DNA from: Alloyangia pacifica
GTDB taxonomy: Bacteria > Pseudomonadota > Alphaproteobacteria > Rhodobacterales > Rhodobacteraceae
DNA length: 64,000 nucleotides
Direction: 5' to 3'
Assembly: GCF_003111685.1 (NCBI RefSeq)
Contig: NZ_CP022189.1
Coordinates: forward strand, 2,372,001 to 2,436,000
Shown here: one piece after another, positions 52,539-63,287 of the stretch
Layout of the letters: every line of letters starts with the position of its first letter
Position numbering within the stretch: position 1 is the first letter of the stretch
Program-made: the position numbers and the translations under genes
The notes under the pieces: model-generated
Database searches by the model: none
Seen by the model: the letters and a program-made list of their open reading frames with translations, nothing else
What the model was told of the DNA's origin: nothing

Positions 52539-54416
52539 ATGAGCAGGTTCACCATCCGCGTACAATTGCTGATCCTAGGATCGGTCTTCATGCTGCTGAC
52601 GCTGGCGCTCGCCCTGGCCTCGGGCTTTATCCAGATGCGCATGTCAAACAGCCTCGACTTCGGCAGTGATCTTCGGCGCCAGAACGCCGTTCTGAACACC
52701 GTGCAGTCGCAGATCGATCACTCCGGCCTGGCGATCCTGCACTACGAACACGGCGGCACCGAACCGCTCGACCAGCTCCGCGCGAACCTTCTGTCGATAC
52801 AGACATTGGTGGATGATAATGCCGACGCCTTCATGAACCCCGCCTCCCCCGAGGCCCGGCGCCCGGATTTCCAGACCCGGCTCCAGGCGGTCGCCTCCCT
52901 GGCGAAGGGGCTGGTTCCGCAGATCGACACGCTGACGATCCCCGGGTTCACCATCTTCGAACGCGACACCCACATCAGCTCGGTCCTGCTGCCCACCATC
53001 GACAAAGCGCGGAAGGAAGTTTCCGCCATGCGCACCGAGCTTCACCTCCTCGCCAAACGCGCCGAGGAGCAGTCCACCGAGGCGGTGGACACAGGGCGCT
53101 TCATGCTGGTCGGCGCCAATGCTGTGGCAGTGGCCCTGTCGCTCGTGTGCATCATCGGCTTCGGCAAGCTGCTCGCCCGCCCCTTCCAGACCGCCGCCGG
53201 CGCGGTCCAGCGCATCGCCCAGGGCGACTACGCGGCCGAGATCGAGGGGCAGACGCGCGGCGACGAGGCCGGCTCTATCGCCCGCAACCTCGAAGAGTTG
53301 CGCGGCCGCCTGCTCCAGGCCGACGAGAGCAGCGCCCAGGAACGCGCGGCCAACGACCGCCGCCTCGGCTTGTTCCAGGCCCTCGGCACCGCTATGGGAA
53401 ACCTCTCGCGCGGGGATGCCAGCCACCGGCTCGACGCCGAAGAGTGGCGCAGCCTCGATCACAGCGCGGTTCAGCTCTGCGAGGATTTCAACGCGCTCTC
53501 GGAGGGAATCGGCACTTTGGTCAGCTCGCTGCGGGCCTCCGCTGATACGGTGCAGCGCAACTCCAAGGAACTGTCCAACATGTCCCGCGACATGTCGCGC
53601 CGCTCCGAGGTGCAAGCCGCCACGCTCGAGGAATCCGCCGCCGCGCTGGAGCAGCTCTCCTCCAGCGTCCGCGCCGCCGCCGACCGCGCCGAGGACGCCG
53701 ACCGCCGCGTCGGAGAGGGCCGCCGCCGCGCCGAAGAGGGCGGCGCGGTCATGGAGAAGGCACTCGCGGCCATGGGCTCCATCGCCGCCTCCTCCGACCA
53801 GATCACCCAGATCATCGGCGTCATCGACGACATTGCCTTCCAAACCAACCTCCTGGCGCTCAACGCCGGGGTCGAGGCGGCCCGCGCCGGCGAGTCGGGC
53901 AAGGGCTTTTCCGTGGTCGCCTCCGAGGTCCGGTCCCTGGCACAACGCGCGTCGGAATCCGCACGGGAAATCAAGGCGCTGGTGTCAAATAGCTCGCAAC
54001 AGGTCAAGGATGGCGGTCAACTCGTGGAACAGACGGGCACGGCGCTCTCCGACATCGTGCGCAACGTGAGCGAGGTCTCCGAACTTGTCGCCGAGATCGC
54101 CACCGCCGCCAAGGAACAGGCCGCCGGCCTGCAAGAGATCAACGTCGGCGTGGCGGAACTCGACAAGGTCACCCAGCAGAACGCCGCCATGGTCGGCGAG
54201 ACGAGCACCGCCAGCGACCAGCTCAACAGCGAAGCCGACCGTCTGCTGTCGCAACTCAACCGCTTCTCGGGCGCGGAACTCTCCGACAGCTCCGAAGTCA
54301 CCCCGCTGGCGGTGCCGATCGAGAACTTCGAGCCCGCGCCGCCTAGCGTGGGCCCGGCCACGCCCGCGCCTGCAAGGGCGGCGGCCGGGGACGACGTGAG
54401 CTGGGAAGAGTTCTGA
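52539..54416 (+). CDS. Methyl-accepting chemotaxis protein
   Basis: 625 residues. Transmembrane helices lie at about 8-28 and 188-210, with a helical periplasmic sensor between them. A HAMP domain (about 210-265) and signalling domain follow; the conserved hairpin tip is [24 protein letters not shown]. The C-terminus ends SWEEF, resembling the xWxxF pentapeptide that tethers CheR/CheB. The signal sensed is unknown; no che genes are nearby. Confidence 0.93.
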   Translation: MSRFTIRVQLLILGSVFMLLTLALALASGFIQMRMSNSLDFGSDLRRQNAVLNTVQSQIDHSGLAILHYEHGGTEPLDQLRANLLSIQTLVDDNADAFMNPASPEARRPDFQTRLQAVASLAKGLVPQIDTLTIPGFTIFERDTHISSVLLPTIDKARKEVSAMRTELHLLAKRAEEQSTEAVDTGRFMLVGANAVAVALSLVCIIGFGKLLARPFQTAAGAVQRIAQGDYAAEIEGQTRGDEAGSIARNLEELRGRLLQADESSAQERAANDRRLGLFQALGTAMGNLSRGDASHRLDAEEWRSLDHSAVQLCEDFNALSEGIGTLVSSLRASADTVQRNSKELSNMSRDMSRRSEVQAATLEESAAALEQLSSSVRAAADRAEDADRRVGEGRRRAEEGGAVMEKALAAMGSIAASSDQITQIIGVIDDIAFQTNLLALNAGVEAARAGESGKGFSVVASEVRSLAQRASESAREIKALVSNSSQQVKDGGQLVEQTGTALSDIVRNVSEVSELVAEIATAAKEQAAGLQEINVGVAELDKVTQQNAAMVGETSTASDQLNSEADRLLSQLNRFSGAELSDSSEVTPLAVPIENFEPAPPSVGPATPAPARAAAGDDVSWEEF

Positions 54417-54564
54417 GGTGCCGCACGCCGGCCCACGGCGCCGTTCCTCAGAATGGCCGCAGCTGACGCGGGGGTGATGGCGCACCCTCGCAAGGCTGCG
54501 TCACATCCCTGGCGCGGCAGTCGCGCCCGCCGGGATGCAAAGCCAGATCGGTCGTTGCTTGGGC

Positions 54565-55665
54565 TCAGCCGATATGCCCGCGGTTCGCGCCGATCTGGCC
54601 GCGATGCAGCAGCAGGTGATCAAGGATCACGCAGGCCATCATTGCCTCGCCCACCGGCACCGCGCGGATACCGACGCAAGGGTCATGCCGCCCCTTGGTG
54701 ACGATCTCCGTTTCCTCGCCGGTCTCGGTCACCGTCTTGCGCGGGGTCAGGATCGACGAGGTCGGCTTCACCGCGAAGCGCACCACCACGTCCTGACCCG
54801 TGGAAATCCCGCCAAGAATGCCGCCCGCGTGGTTCGAGCTGTAGACCGGCCCGTCCGGCCCCATGGTGATCTCGTCGGCGTTCAGGGTGCCGGTCAGCGT
54901 GGCCGCCGCCATGCCTTCGCCGATTTCGACCGCCTTCACCGCGTTGATCGACATCATCGCCGCCGCGAGATCGGTGTCGAGCTTGCCGTAGATCGGCGCA
55001 CCCAGCCCGGCCGGCACGCCGCGCGCCGTCACCTCGATCACCGCACCGACGCTGTCCCCGGATTTACGCAGCCCGTCGAGGTAGTCCGCCCAGCCCTCGG
55101 CCGCCTCGGCATCCGGGCACCAGAACGGGTTGCGGGCGATCTCCTCCCAGTCGAAGCGCGACCGGTCGATGGCTTGCGGGCCCATCTGCACCATGTAGCC
55201 GGTGATCTGCAGCCCCGGTGCCAGTTCGGCCAGCGCCGCGCGCGCCAGACCGCCCGCCGCCACCCGCGCCGCGGTCTCGCGCGCCGAGGAGCGGCCACCG
55301 CCGCGATAGTCACGGATGCCGTATTTCTGGAAGTAGGTGATGTCGGCATGGCCCGGTCGGAACTTCGCCGCGATCTCGGAATAGTCCTTTGAACGCTGGT
55401 CGGTGTTCTCGATCATCAGCTGCACCGGCGTGCCGGTGGTCTGCCCTTCGAACACGCCCGAAAGAATCTTCACCGCGTCGGGCTCGCGCCGCTGGGTGGT
55501 GTACTTGTTCTGACCCGGCTTGCGCAGGTCGAGCCAATTCTGCAGCGCCGCCTCGTCGATCGGCACGCCCGGCGGGCAGCCGTCCACCGTGGCACCAAGT
55601 GCAGGTCCGTGGCTCTCGCCCCAGGTGGTCACGCGGAAGAGATGGCCGAAGGTGTTGAGGCTCAT
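54565..55665 (-). CDS. aroC: Chorismate synthase
   Basis: 366 residues from the ATG at 55665 ([20 protein letters not shown]); the longer upstream frame is not used. FMN-dependent last step of the shikimate pathway, EPSP to chorismate. Signatures [31 protein letters not shown] with [14 protein letters not shown], and [18 protein letters not shown] are all intact. Confidence 0.97.
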   Translation of the reverse strand: MSLNTFGHLFRVTTWGESHGPALGATVDGCPPGVPIDEAALQNWLDLRKPGQNKYTTQRREPDAVKILSGVFEGQTTGTPVQLMIENTDQRSKDYSEIAAKFRPGHADITYFQKYGIRDYRGGGRSSARETAARVAAGGLARAALAELAPGLQITGYMVQMGPQAIDRSRFDWEEIARNPFWCPDAEAAEGWADYLDGLRKSGDSVGAVIEVTARGVPAGLGAPIYGKLDTDLAAAMMSINAVKAVEIGEGMAAATLTGTLNADEITMGPDGPVYSSNHAGGILGGISTGQDVVVRFAVKPTSSILTPRKTVTETGEETEIVTKGRHDPCVGIRAVPVGEAMMACVILDHLLLHRGQIGANRGHIG

Positions 55666-55863
55666 GGTCGGGTCTCCTGTGTCGTGCCGTCCGGGTGCAA
55701 GCTTGCGAAATCCCGCGCCGCGGGCTCGCCGTTCAGGCCAGTCTGTTAGGCCAGAGCGGCCCATGCCTCAAGGGAATTGTCTCGCCGCACCCCGAGGTCG
55801 CGCATGGCCGGGCCCGGGGCGAATGACCTTGCCAGACGCCCCCACCCCGGCTAGGTCTTGCGC

Positions 55864-55954
55864 TACCTCGGGGTGCCGCCCGCGCAAGCGCCGGCTGAGA
55901 TGCAAATCGCGAACCCGTTGAACCTGACCCGGTTAACACCGGCGGAGGGAAGGT
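55864..55954 (+). promoter_or_regulatory. TPP riboswitch (THI element)
   Basis: The conserved core CTGAGA (55895-55900) with following TGCAAAT, the ACCCGTTGAACCTGACC block and the closing CGGAGGGAAGG are those of thiamine pyrophosphate riboswitches. It lies about 65 bases upstream of thiB, so thiBPQ should be shut down when TPP is high. Confidence 0.93.
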
Positions 55955-56018
55955 CACGGCCCCGGGCGCAGCGCCCCTCGGCCCATCTTGCCCTCTCGCC
56001 GCAAATTTGGAGGATGCC

Positions 56019-56999
56019 ATGAAGGCCATCAGTTTTGCAGCGGGATGTCTCTTTGCCAGCACGGCGCTGGCGCAGGAGCCCGTTCTGACCGTCTACGCCG
56101 GCGACTACGTCGTCTCGGAGTGGGGTCCCGGCCCGAAGATCGAGGAGATGTTCGAGGCGCGCTGCGGCTGCGACCTGCAGTTCAAGCCCGGCGACCTGCT
56201 GCCGCGCCTGCTGCTCGAGGGGGAGCGGACCGAGGCCGACGTGGTCTTCGGCCTCAACACCGACGTGACCAAGAGGGCGCGCGAGAGCGGCCTCTTCGCC
56301 CCGCATGGCGTGGACCTCTCTCCGCTCACCCTGCCGATCGACTGGACCGACGACACCTTCCTTCCCTACAACTACGGCGAGACGGCCTTTGTCTACGACA
56401 GCAGCCGTTTGCCCGAGCCGCCCACGAGCTTCGACGCGCTGCTCGACGCGCCGGACGATCTGAAAATCGTCATCCAGGACCCGCGCAGCTCGATCTCGGG
56501 CCTTGCCATGGCGCTCTGGGTGCAATCCATCTACGGCGATGGGGCCGAGGACGCCTGGCGCAAGCTCGCCCCGAAGATCCTGACCGTCACCAAGGGCTGG
56601 TCGGAAAGCTACGGGCTCTTCACCGACGGCGAGGCCGACATGGTGCTGAGCTACACCACCTCGCCCGCCTATCACATCATCGCCGAGGACGATCACAGCA
56701 AGAAGGCGCTGATCTTCCCCGAGGGCAACTACTTCATGGTCGAGCTGGCCGCGAAAGTGGCCATCAGCGACCAGCCCGAGCTGGCGCAAGAGTTCATGGA
56801 GTTCCTCCTGACCCCCGAGTTCCAGCAGATGATCGCCACCGGCAACTGGTCCTTCCCCGCGGCCCTGCCTCATGATGAGTGGCCCGAAGGGTTCAAGGAG
56901 CTCGAGCTGCCGAGCAAAGTGCTGTTCTACTCCGAGGACGAGGCCGCCGCGCTGCGCGACGAGGCCATCGAGGCATGGCGTCGCGGCCTCTCGCAATAA
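56019..56999 (+). CDS. thiB: Thiamine/TPP-binding periplasmic protein of ABC transporter
   Basis: 326 residues from the ATG at 56019 with GGAGG upstream. Signal peptide MKAISFAAGCLFASTALAQ, then a periplasmic-binding fold with VLTVYAGDYVVSEWGPGPKIEEMF and TDGEADMVLSYTTSPAYH. It delivers thiamine and its phosphates to ThiP/ThiQ. First gene of the thiBPQ operon under the TPP riboswitch. Confidence 0.95.
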   Translation: MKAISFAAGCLFASTALAQEPVLTVYAGDYVVSEWGPGPKIEEMFEARCGCDLQFKPGDLLPRLLLEGERTEADVVFGLNTDVTKRARESGLFAPHGVDLSPLTLPIDWTDDTFLPYNYGETAFVYDSSRLPEPPTSFDALLDAPDDLKIVIQDPRSSISGLAMALWVQSIYGDGAEDAWRKLAPKILTVTKGWSESYGLFTDGEADMVLSYTTSPAYHIIAEDDHSKKALIFPEGNYFMVELAAKVAISDQPELAQEFMEFLLTPEFQQMIATGNWSFPAALPHDEWPEGFKELELPSKVLFYSEDEAAALRDEAIEAWRRGLSQ

Positions 57000-58504
57000 G
57001 CGCCGCGCTGATAGCGGCAGGGCTGGTGCTGGCCCTGGTGCTCGGCCCGGTCGCCGCGGTGCTGGCCCGCGCCGGAGGCTGGGGCACGCTCGGCCCCGGC
57101 GACTGGCAGGCGCTGCGCTTCACGCTCTGGCAGTCGCTGCTCTCGGCTGCCTTCTCGGTGGCGCTGGCGATTCCGGTCGCCCGCGCGCTGGCCCGGCGGC
57201 GCTTCCCGGGACGCGGGCTGCTGATCTCCCTGCTGGGTGCGCCCTTCATTCTGCCGACCATCGTCGCGGTGCTGGGGCTGATCGCGGTCTTCGGCCAGAA
57301 CGGCCTGATCAACGTCACCCTGCGGGCGCTCGGCCTGAAGGGCTTCAGCATCTACGGGCTGCACGGCGTGGTGCTGGCGCATGTCTTCTTCAACCTGCCG
57401 CTCGCGACCCGGCTGCTGCTGCAGGGCTGGCTGGCGATCCCCGCCGAGCGCTTCCGGCTTGCCGCTTCGCTGGGCCTCTCGCCCCGGGCCATGTTCCGCA
57501 CGCTGGAACTGCCGATGCTGCTGCGCATCGCGCCCGGCGCCTTCGCCGTGATCTTCGTCATCTGCCTGTCGAGCTTTGCCGTGGCGCTGACGCTAGGCGG
57601 CGGGCCGCGCGCCACGACGGTGGAGCTGGCAATCTACCAGGCGGTGCGCTTCGATTTCGACCTTGGCCGGGCGGCGCTGCTCTCGGTGATCCAGCTCGGC
57701 CTCGCGCTGGCGGCAGGGCTGGTGGCCCTGCGGCTCGGCACCGGCGGCGGCTTCGGGGCGGGGCTCGACCGGATGGTCACCCGCTGGGACGGGCGCACGG
57801 GCCTGTCCCGGGTCATGGACGCCGCATGGATCGCCCTCGCCGCGCTTTTCCTGCTGACGCCGCTCGGGATGGTTGTCGCGCGCGGCCTGCCCGGGCTGGC
57901 GCAGCTTGGCACGGGTTCATGGGCGGCGGCGTGGAACTCGCTCACCGTGGCGCTTGCCTCGACGCTGCTCTGTTTGGCCTGGGCGCTGCCCCTCTCGACC
58001 CGCTGGGGCGAATGGGTGGGGCTCGTCGGCCTCGCGGTCTCGCCGCTGGTGCTGGGCACCGGGCTCTTCCTCATCGTGCGCCCCTTCGTCAACCCGCTGT
58101 CGCTGGCGCTGCCGGTCACCACGCTGGTCAACGCGCTCGTCGCCCTGCCCTTCGCCCTGCGCATCCTGCGCCCCGAGGCCGAGGCGGTGCGCGCCGACTA
58201 CGCGCGGCTCGCGCAGGCTCTCGGGCTGACGCCGCTGGCCTGGATCCGGCTGGTGCTGCTGCCCCGCCTGCGCCGCCCGCTGGGCTTTGCCGCGGGTCTG
58301 ACCGCGGCGCTGTCGATCGGCGATCTCGGCGTCATCGCGCTTTTTCCCGATCCCGAGCGGGCGACCCTGCCCCTGCAGGTCTACCGGCTGATGGGCTCCT
58401 ACCAGATGGAGCCAGCGGCGGGGGCGGCGCTGCTCCTGCTGATCTTCAGCTTCGGGGCCTTCTGGCTCTGCGACCGGGGAGGCCGCGCCAATGCTGACGC
58501 TTGA
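56975..58504 (+). CDS. thiP: Thiamine ABC transporter permease
   Basis: 509 residues from the ATG at 56975, overlapping thiB by 25 bases. Twelve or so membrane helices form two permease halves; each has the EAA-like loop (for example FRLAASLGLSPRAMFRTLELP in the first and YARLAQALGLTPLAWIRLVLLP in the second). Overlaps thiQ at its end. Confidence 0.95.
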   Translation: MASRPLAISAALIAAGLVLALVLGPVAAVLARAGGWGTLGPGDWQALRFTLWQSLLSAAFSVALAIPVARALARRRFPGRGLLISLLGAPFILPTIVAVLGLIAVFGQNGLINVTLRALGLKGFSIYGLHGVVLAHVFFNLPLATRLLLQGWLAIPAERFRLAASLGLSPRAMFRTLELPMLLRIAPGAFAVIFVICLSSFAVALTLGGGPRATTVELAIYQAVRFDFDLGRAALLSVIQLGLALAAGLVALRLGTGGGFGAGLDRMVTRWDGRTGLSRVMDAAWIALAALFLLTPLGMVVARGLPGLAQLGTGSWAAAWNSLTVALASTLLCLAWALPLSTRWGEWVGLVGLAVSPLVLGTGLFLIVRPFVNPLSLALPVTTLVNALVALPFALRILRPEAEAVRADYARLAQALGLTPLAWIRLVLLPRLRRPLGFAAGLTAALSIGDLGVIALFPDPERATLPLQVYRLMGSYQMEPAAGAALLLLIFSFGAFWLCDRGGRANADA

Positions 58505-59189
58505 GAATCTGCGCCACACCGAGGGCGACTACAGCCTCTCGGCAAACCTCTCTCTCGCTCCCGGCCGCCGGGTGGCGATCATCGGGCCCTCTGGCGCGGG
58601 CAAATCGACTTTGCTCGACCTGATCGCCGGGTTCCTCTCGCCAAAGGCCGGGCGCCTGCTCTGGCAGGGCCAGGACATCACCGCCACCCCGCCCGACCGG
58701 CGCCCCGTGGCGATGCTCTTCCAGGAGAACAACCTCTTCCCGCACCTGAGCCTTGCCCGGAACCTTGGTCTCGCCCTGCGCCCCGGCGGCGGGCGGCTGC
58801 CGGCGGAGGAGGCGCGTAAGCTCGAGTCGGCGCTGGAGCGCGTGGGCCTCGGCGGCCTCTCGGCACGCAAGCCGGGCGCGCTCTCGGGCGGGCAGCAGAG
58901 CCGGGCCGCGCTGGCGCGGGTTCTGCTGCAGGCCCGGCCCATCCTCGCGCTCGACGAGCCCTTTGCCGCGCTGGGACCGGCGCTGAAGGTGCAGATGCTC
59001 GATCTGGTGCAGGAGGTGGCCAGTGAGCTCGGCGCGCTGGTGCTGCTGGTAAGCCACGACCCGCAGGACGCTCGGCGCTTTGCCGAGGAGACGGTGCTGG
59101 TCGCCGAGGGTGTCGCCCATCCCCCGGTCGAGACGCAGGCGCTGTTCGACGCCCCTCCGGAGGCACTGCGGGCGTACCTGGGGCAGTAG
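58491..59189 (+). CDS. thiQ: Thiamine ABC transporter ATP-binding protein
   Basis: 232 residues. Walker A GPSGAGKSTLLDL, Q-loop MLFQENNLFPHLS, signature LSGGQQSRAALARVL, Walker B ILALDEPFAALG and H-loop LLVSHDPQDA are all present. It drives thiamine uptake with ThiB and ThiP. The gene starts within the end of thiP, indicating coupled translation. Confidence 0.96.
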   Translation: MLTLENLRHTEGDYSLSANLSLAPGRRVAIIGPSGAGKSTLLDLIAGFLSPKAGRLLWQGQDITATPPDRRPVAMLFQENNLFPHLSLARNLGLALRPGGGRLPAEEARKLESALERVGLGGLSARKPGALSGGQQSRAALARVLLQARPILALDEPFAALGPALKVQMLDLVQEVASELGALVLLVSHDPQDARRFAEETVLVAEGVAHPPVETQALFDAPPEALRAYLGQ

Positions 59190-59225
59190 CGCGGCGCGCC
59201 ACGGCGCAGCGCTCCCTCCAGACGC

Positions 59226-59258
59226 AAAAGGCCCCGCCAAACGGCGGGGCCTTCTGTT
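59226..59258. terminator. Terminator between thiQ and petC (convergent)
   Basis: AAGGCCCCGCC (59228-59238) and GGCGGGGCCTT (59243-59253) form an 11-bp stem with a four-base loop. On the plus side CTGTTT follows and on the minus side TTGCGTC; it serves both converging operons. Confidence 0.85.
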
Positions 59259-59274
59259 TCGCGTCAGCCGAGGA

Positions 59275-60063
59275 TCACTCCGGCTTGTGCTTGATCGGGC
59301 GCCAGATGCGCTTGTTGGTCAGGTACAGCAGCACCGACAGCAGCGTCAGGAACAGAACCCCGACGAAGCCCGCGTGCTTGCGCGCCATCATCTTCGGCTC
59401 GGCGGTCCACATCAGGAAGGCCGCCACGTCCTGTGCCTCGTGGTGCAGCTCGTTGGAGTGCCCGTCGGCAAATTCCACGTCCTCGCCCGCGAGCGGCGGG
59501 GCCATGGCGATCCAGCCGGTCGAGAAGGCATGGTTCTCGTAGAAGGTGGTGCCCGCTTCGACCTTGGTCTCGCCGGTGTAGCCGGTGAGGATCGAGGCGA
59601 TGTACTCCGCGCCGCCCATACCGTTGAAGAGCTGCGACAGGCCGGTGCCGTAGGGGCCATGGAAGCCCGCACGCGCCTTGGCCATCAGCGACAGGTCGGG
59701 CGCGCCGACGCCGGTGTTCTCGGGGAAGTGGTCGGTCGGGATCGCCGGCCGGAAATCCTCGAGCTCGTCGTCGTAGACCTCGAAGTTCTGCGCCGCATAG
59801 GCACGCACCTGGTCCTCGGGCAGGCCGGGGCCGCCTTCGTCACCAAGGGTGCGCAGCGGCACGAACTTCAGACCGTGGCAGGCCGAGCAGACCTCGGTGA
59901 AGATCTGCAGGCCGCGCTGAAGCTGCGCCTGGTCGTAGGCCCCGAAGGGACCCTCGAAGGAGAAGTCGAAGTCTTCGACATGGCCCCCCTCGCCGGCAGC
60001 GAAGGCGCCGCCGGTGAAGAGACCCAGGGCCGCGACGGCGGAAAGGGTGAGTTTCTTGAACAT
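59275..60063 (-). CDS. petC: Cytochrome c1 of the bc1 complex
   Basis: 262 residues from the ATG at 60063. A signal peptide ([22 protein letters not shown]) precedes the mature chain with the haem motif CSACH near 37-41, and a C-terminal membrane helix ([21 protein letters not shown]) anchors it. Haem-binding methionine is expected in the second half. It is the third gene of petABC and passes electrons from the Rieske protein to cytochrome c. Confidence 0.96.
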   Translation of the reverse strand: MFKKLTLSAVAALGLFTGGAFAAGEGGHVEDFDFSFEGPFGAYDQAQLQRGLQIFTEVCSACHGLKFVPLRTLGDEGGPGLPEDQVRAYAAQNFEVYDDELEDFRPAIPTDHFPENTGVGAPDLSLMAKARAGFHGPYGTGLSQLFNGMGGAEYIASILTGYTGETKVEAGTTFYENHAFSTGWIAMAPPLAGEDVEFADGHSNELHHEAQDVAAFLMWTAEPKMMARKHAGFVGVLFLTLLSVLLYLTNKRIWRPIKHKPE

Positions 60064-60080
60064 GGTCCTCAAGTCCTTTC

Positions 60081-61424
60081 TTACTCGGCCGGGTGCGACG
60101 CGGTCGCGCCCTTGTCCGAGGACGTGCCGTAATGCGCCTCGAAGTCTTCCTCGATGGTCGCGGGGGTCGGCAGCGGCTTCTCAATCACGCCGAGCAGCGG
60201 CAGGATGACGAAGAAGTAGCCGAACCAGTAGGCCGCGCCGATCAGCGAGAAGCTGGCGTAGGGCTCTTCGGCCGGCATGGCACCGAGCCACATCAGCGCG
60301 ATGAAGTCGATCACCAGCAGCCAGAACCACCACTTGAACTGCGGACGGTACTTGCCCGAGCGCACCGAGGAGGTGTCGAGCCAGGGCGCCAGCGCCATGG
60401 CGATGATCGCGCCGAACATCGCCAGCACGCCGAAGAACTTCGCGTCGACGATGCCGCCGGTCAGGAAGGACGCAATCTGCACCACCCAGACTTCCGAGGT
60501 AAAGGCGCGCAGGATCGCGTAGAACGGCAGGAAGTACCATTCGGGCACGATGTGCGCCGGCGTCGCCAGCGGGTTCGCCTCGATGTAGTTGTCGGGGTGG
60601 CCGAGGTAGTTCGGCATGAAGCCGACGATGGCGAAGAACACGGCCAAGATCACCGCCAGGGCGAAGAGATCCTTGATCACGTAGTAGGGCCAGAACGGAA
60701 CGGTATCCTTCTCGGCGTCGGCCTTCGAGGTGCGGCGCACTTCAACACCGGTGGGGTTGTTGTTGCCCGTGGTGTGGAAGGCCCAGATGTGCACGGCAAC
60801 GAGGGCCGCGATCACGAAGGGCAGCAGGTAGTGCAGCGAGAAGAAGCGGTTCAGCGTAGCATTGTCCACGGCCGGCCCGCCGAGGAGCCAGGTCTGGATC
60901 GGCTCGCCGATGAAGGGAATCGCGCCGAACAGGCCGGTGATCACCGTCGCACCCCAGAAGGACATCTGCCCCCAAGGAAGCACGTAGCCCATGAAGGCGG
61001 TGCCCATCATCGCGAGGTAGATCAGCATGCCGATGATCCAGGTGATCTCGCGCGGGGCCTTGTACGAGCCGTAGTAGAGCCCGCGGAAGATATGCGCGTA
61101 GACCGCCACGAAGAACAGCGAGGCGCCGTTGGCGTGCAGGTAGCGCAGCATGAAGCCGCCGTTCACGTCGCGCATGATGTGCTCGACCGAGGCGAAGGCC
61201 AGGTCGACATGCGGCGTGTAATGCATCACCAGGACGATGCCGGTGATGATCTGCAGCGCGAGGCAGAAAGTCAGAACGATCCCCCAGATCCACATCCAAT
61301 TCAGGTTCTTGGGCGTGGGGATCATGATGGTGTCATAGAGAAGACCGACGATCGGCAGGCGCTTGTGCACCCAGCGCTCGCCGCCTGTCTTCGGTTCGTA
61401 GTGGTCGTGCGGAATACCAGCCAT
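60081..61424 (-). CDS. petB: Cytochrome b of the bc1 complex
   Basis: 447 residues with eight membrane helices. The quinol-oxidation motif [14 protein letters not shown] and the haem-ligand helices (for example [17 protein letters not shown] and [18 protein letters not shown]) are present. It forms the quinol oxidation and reduction sites. It is the second gene of the petABC operon, 17 bases upstream of petC. Confidence 0.97.
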   Translation of the reverse strand: MAGIPHDHYEPKTGGERWVHKRLPIVGLLYDTIMIPTPKNLNWMWIWGIVLTFCLALQIITGIVLVMHYTPHVDLAFASVEHIMRDVNGGFMLRYLHANGASLFFVAVYAHIFRGLYYGSYKAPREITWIIGMLIYLAMMGTAFMGYVLPWGQMSFWGATVITGLFGAIPFIGEPIQTWLLGGPAVDNATLNRFFSLHYLLPFVIAALVAVHIWAFHTTGNNNPTGVEVRRTSKADAEKDTVPFWPYYVIKDLFALAVILAVFFAIVGFMPNYLGHPDNYIEANPLATPAHIVPEWYFLPFYAILRAFTSEVWVVQIASFLTGGIVDAKFFGVLAMFGAIIAMALAPWLDTSSVRSGKYRPQFKWWFWLLVIDFIALMWLGAMPAEEPYASFSLIGAAYWFGYFFVILPLLGVIEKPLPTPATIEEDFEAHYGTSSDKGATASHPAE

Positions 61425-61436
61425 GGACGCCTCCCC

Positions 61437-62012
61437 TTATCCCAGCAGGACCGTGGTTTCTTCCACGAAGGAAGCCACGGGAACGTGAAGGTTCTGCGGC
61501 GCCGGACCCTTGCGGATGCGGCCTGCGGTGTCGTAGTGCGACCCGTGACAGGGGCAGAACCAGCCCCCCACGCCGCCCGCAGTGAAGTCACCGGCATTGC
61601 CCAGAGGCACGCAGCCCAGATGCGTACAAACGCCCATCATCACCAGCCATTCGCCGGCCTCGTCGAGGGTGCGGTTCTGGTCGGTGGCGTCGGCACCTGC
61701 CGCGACATTTTCGTTCCGGGCCTCGGTATCGACGAGCTGGTCCATGGTGACCGCGCGGGCCTCCTCGATTTCCGCTTCGGTCCGGCGGCGAATGAACACC
61801 GGCTTGCCCAGCCATTTCACCGTGAGCTGGGTGCCGGTCTCCACTCCGGACACGTCAACTCGAATGGTGCTCAGGGCCCGGACGTCGGCCGACGGGTTCA
61901 TCTGGTTGACCAGCGGCCAGACGGCCGCGCCAGTGGCGACTACGCCGGCACCGCCGGTGGCGTAGAAGAGAAAATCTCTTCGGGTGCCTTCGTGATCTTC
62001 TGCTTGTGACAC
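61437..62012 (-). CDS. petA: Rieske iron-sulfur subunit of the bc1 complex
   Basis: 191 residues from the GTG at 62012, chosen because GGAG lies about eight bases upstream and the family start is close to [13 protein letters not shown]; an in-frame ATG at 62033 would add seven. The twin-arginine-type [23 protein letters not shown] is an uncleaved membrane anchor. The [2Fe-2S] ligands are in CTHLGC and CPCHGSHYD. First gene of petABC. Confidence 0.95.
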   Translation of the reverse strand: MSQAEDHEGTRRDFLFYATGGAGVVATGAAVWPLVNQMNPSADVRALSTIRVDVSGVETGTQLTVKWLGKPVFIRRRTEAEIEEARAVTMDQLVDTEARNENVAAGADATDQNRTLDEAGEWLVMMGVCTHLGCVPLGNAGDFTAGGVGGWFCPCHGSHYDTAGRIRKGPAPQNLHVPVASFVEETTVLLG

Positions 62013-62253
62013 GGGGTCTTCTCCATTCCTCATTGGCCGGGTTCGCGGCCGGCCGACACGCAGATAAAGCCGCGCAGGAACGCAGCATTTCCGTTCGTTG
62101 TATTACCGACCCACCCTACGTCCGTAAAGCAAACATAACAGCTACATTGAAGGGAGTGCCGATGTGTCGCGGTTGAAACGCGGTGCAGACGGAAGATATT
62201 AGGCAGTTAAGACGCAAATCCTTTAACGAACTTTACCCGAGGGAGCCACGGCC

Positions 62254-62916
62254 ATGAGAGCCCTGATTCTGCCAACCGCGCTGATTGCCACCGGGCTTGC
62301 CGCCCCCGCCTTCGCGCAGGATTTCGAAGCATCGGTCTACACCGGCTGGCAGACCGCCCCGCACAGCCGCATCTCGGGCGACATGCCCGGCACCGGCGAC
62401 AGCTTTGACGAGCTGATCGGCTGGGAAGGCAAGTCCTTCGAGATGCCGCCTTACTGGGGTATCCGCGGCACATGGTGGCAGAGCGCCACCTTCGGCTGGG
62501 CGCTCGAGTTCACCCACGCCAAGGTCTACGCCAACGAGGACGACCGCGACGATGCCGGTTTCGAGACGCTGGAGTTCACCGACGGGATCAACATCCTGAC
62601 CGTGAACGCCATGCAGCGCTGGCCCGAGCATTGGGGCAAGCTGACGCCCTTCGTCGGCGCCGGTCTCGGCATCGCGGTGCCGCACGTCGAGGTGGCGACC
62701 ACCGATGGCTCCGATGACACCTTCGAGTACCAGTACACCGGCCCGGCAGCGCGGCTTCTGGCCGGCGTGAGCTACCCGATCAACGACACCTGGTCGGTCT
62801 ACGGCGAATACCAGTTCACCTACTCGTGGAACGAGGCCGATCTCGACGAGGGCGGTACGCTGGAAACCGACATCAAGACCAACGCGCTGAACGTCGGCGT
62901 CTCGATGAAATTCTGA
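62254..62916 (+). CDS. Outer membrane beta-barrel protein
   Basis: 220 residues. Signal peptide ([21 protein letters not shown]) followed by alternating strands typical of an eight-stranded barrel (for example [23 protein letters not shown] and [19 protein letters not shown]), ending with phenylalanine as required for the Bam machinery. It may be an OmpW/opacity-type porin or a lipid A modifying barrel; no catalytic motif is recognised. Divergent from petA, with about 240 bases between them. Confidence 0.85.
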   Translation: MRALILPTALIATGLAAPAFAQDFEASVYTGWQTAPHSRISGDMPGTGDSFDELIGWEGKSFEMPPYWGIRGTWWQSATFGWALEFTHAKVYANEDDRDDAGFETLEFTDGINILTVNAMQRWPEHWGKLTPFVGAGLGIAVPHVEVATTDGSDDTFEYQYTGPAARLLAGVSYPINDTWSVYGEYQFTYSWNEADLDEGGTLETDIKTNALNVGVSMKF

Positions 62917-62938
62917 GCCGCGCGCCGTCCGGAACGAC

Positions 62939-62966
62939 AAAGCGCTCCCCGAGGGGAGCGCTTTTC
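62939..62966. terminator. Terminator of the outer membrane protein gene
   Basis: AGCGCTCCCC (62941-62950) and GGGGAGCGCT (62953-62962) form a 10-bp stem with a two-base loop, followed by TTTCTTTT on the plus strand. Convergent genes lie on both sides. Confidence 0.9.
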
Positions 62967-62985
62967 TTTTACCACCGCTCGGGCG

Positions 62986-63276
62986 TCAGCGCTTCTTGAC
63001 GAACTCGGTGCGCAGCACGAGACCCTTGATGGTGTCATGCCGGCAATCGATCTCCTCGGGGTTGTCGGTCAGCCGGATCGAACGGATCACCGTGCCCTGC
63101 TTCAGCGTCTGCCCTGCGCCCTTCACCTTGAGGTCCTTGACCAGCACGACCTGGTCACCGTCGGCGAGCAGGGTCCCTGCCGCGTCGCGCACCTCGATCA
63201 CGGCCTCTGCGGCGACGTCCGAGGCGGGCTTCCACTCGCCGCTTGCCTCGTCGTAAACCCATTCCTCGTCCGACAT
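62986..63276 (-). CDS. PhnA/YjdM-like domain protein
   Basis: 96 residues from the ATG at 63276; the longer upstream frame is in the wrong phase for pssA. The C-terminal two thirds match the YjdM/PhnA domain (DAAGTLLADGDQVVLVKDLK, then VIRSIRLTDNPEEIDCRHD, ending RTEFVKK). The zinc-ribbon part of longer homologues is missing. Function in this form is not known. It follows pssA by 11 bases. Confidence 0.88.
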   Translation of the reverse strand: MSDEEWVYDEASGEWKPASDVAAEAVIEVRDAAGTLLADGDQVVLVKDLKVKGAGQTLKQGTVIRSIRLTDNPEEIDCRHDTIKGLVLRTEFVKKR

Positions 63277-63287
63277 CGCGGCTCTCC

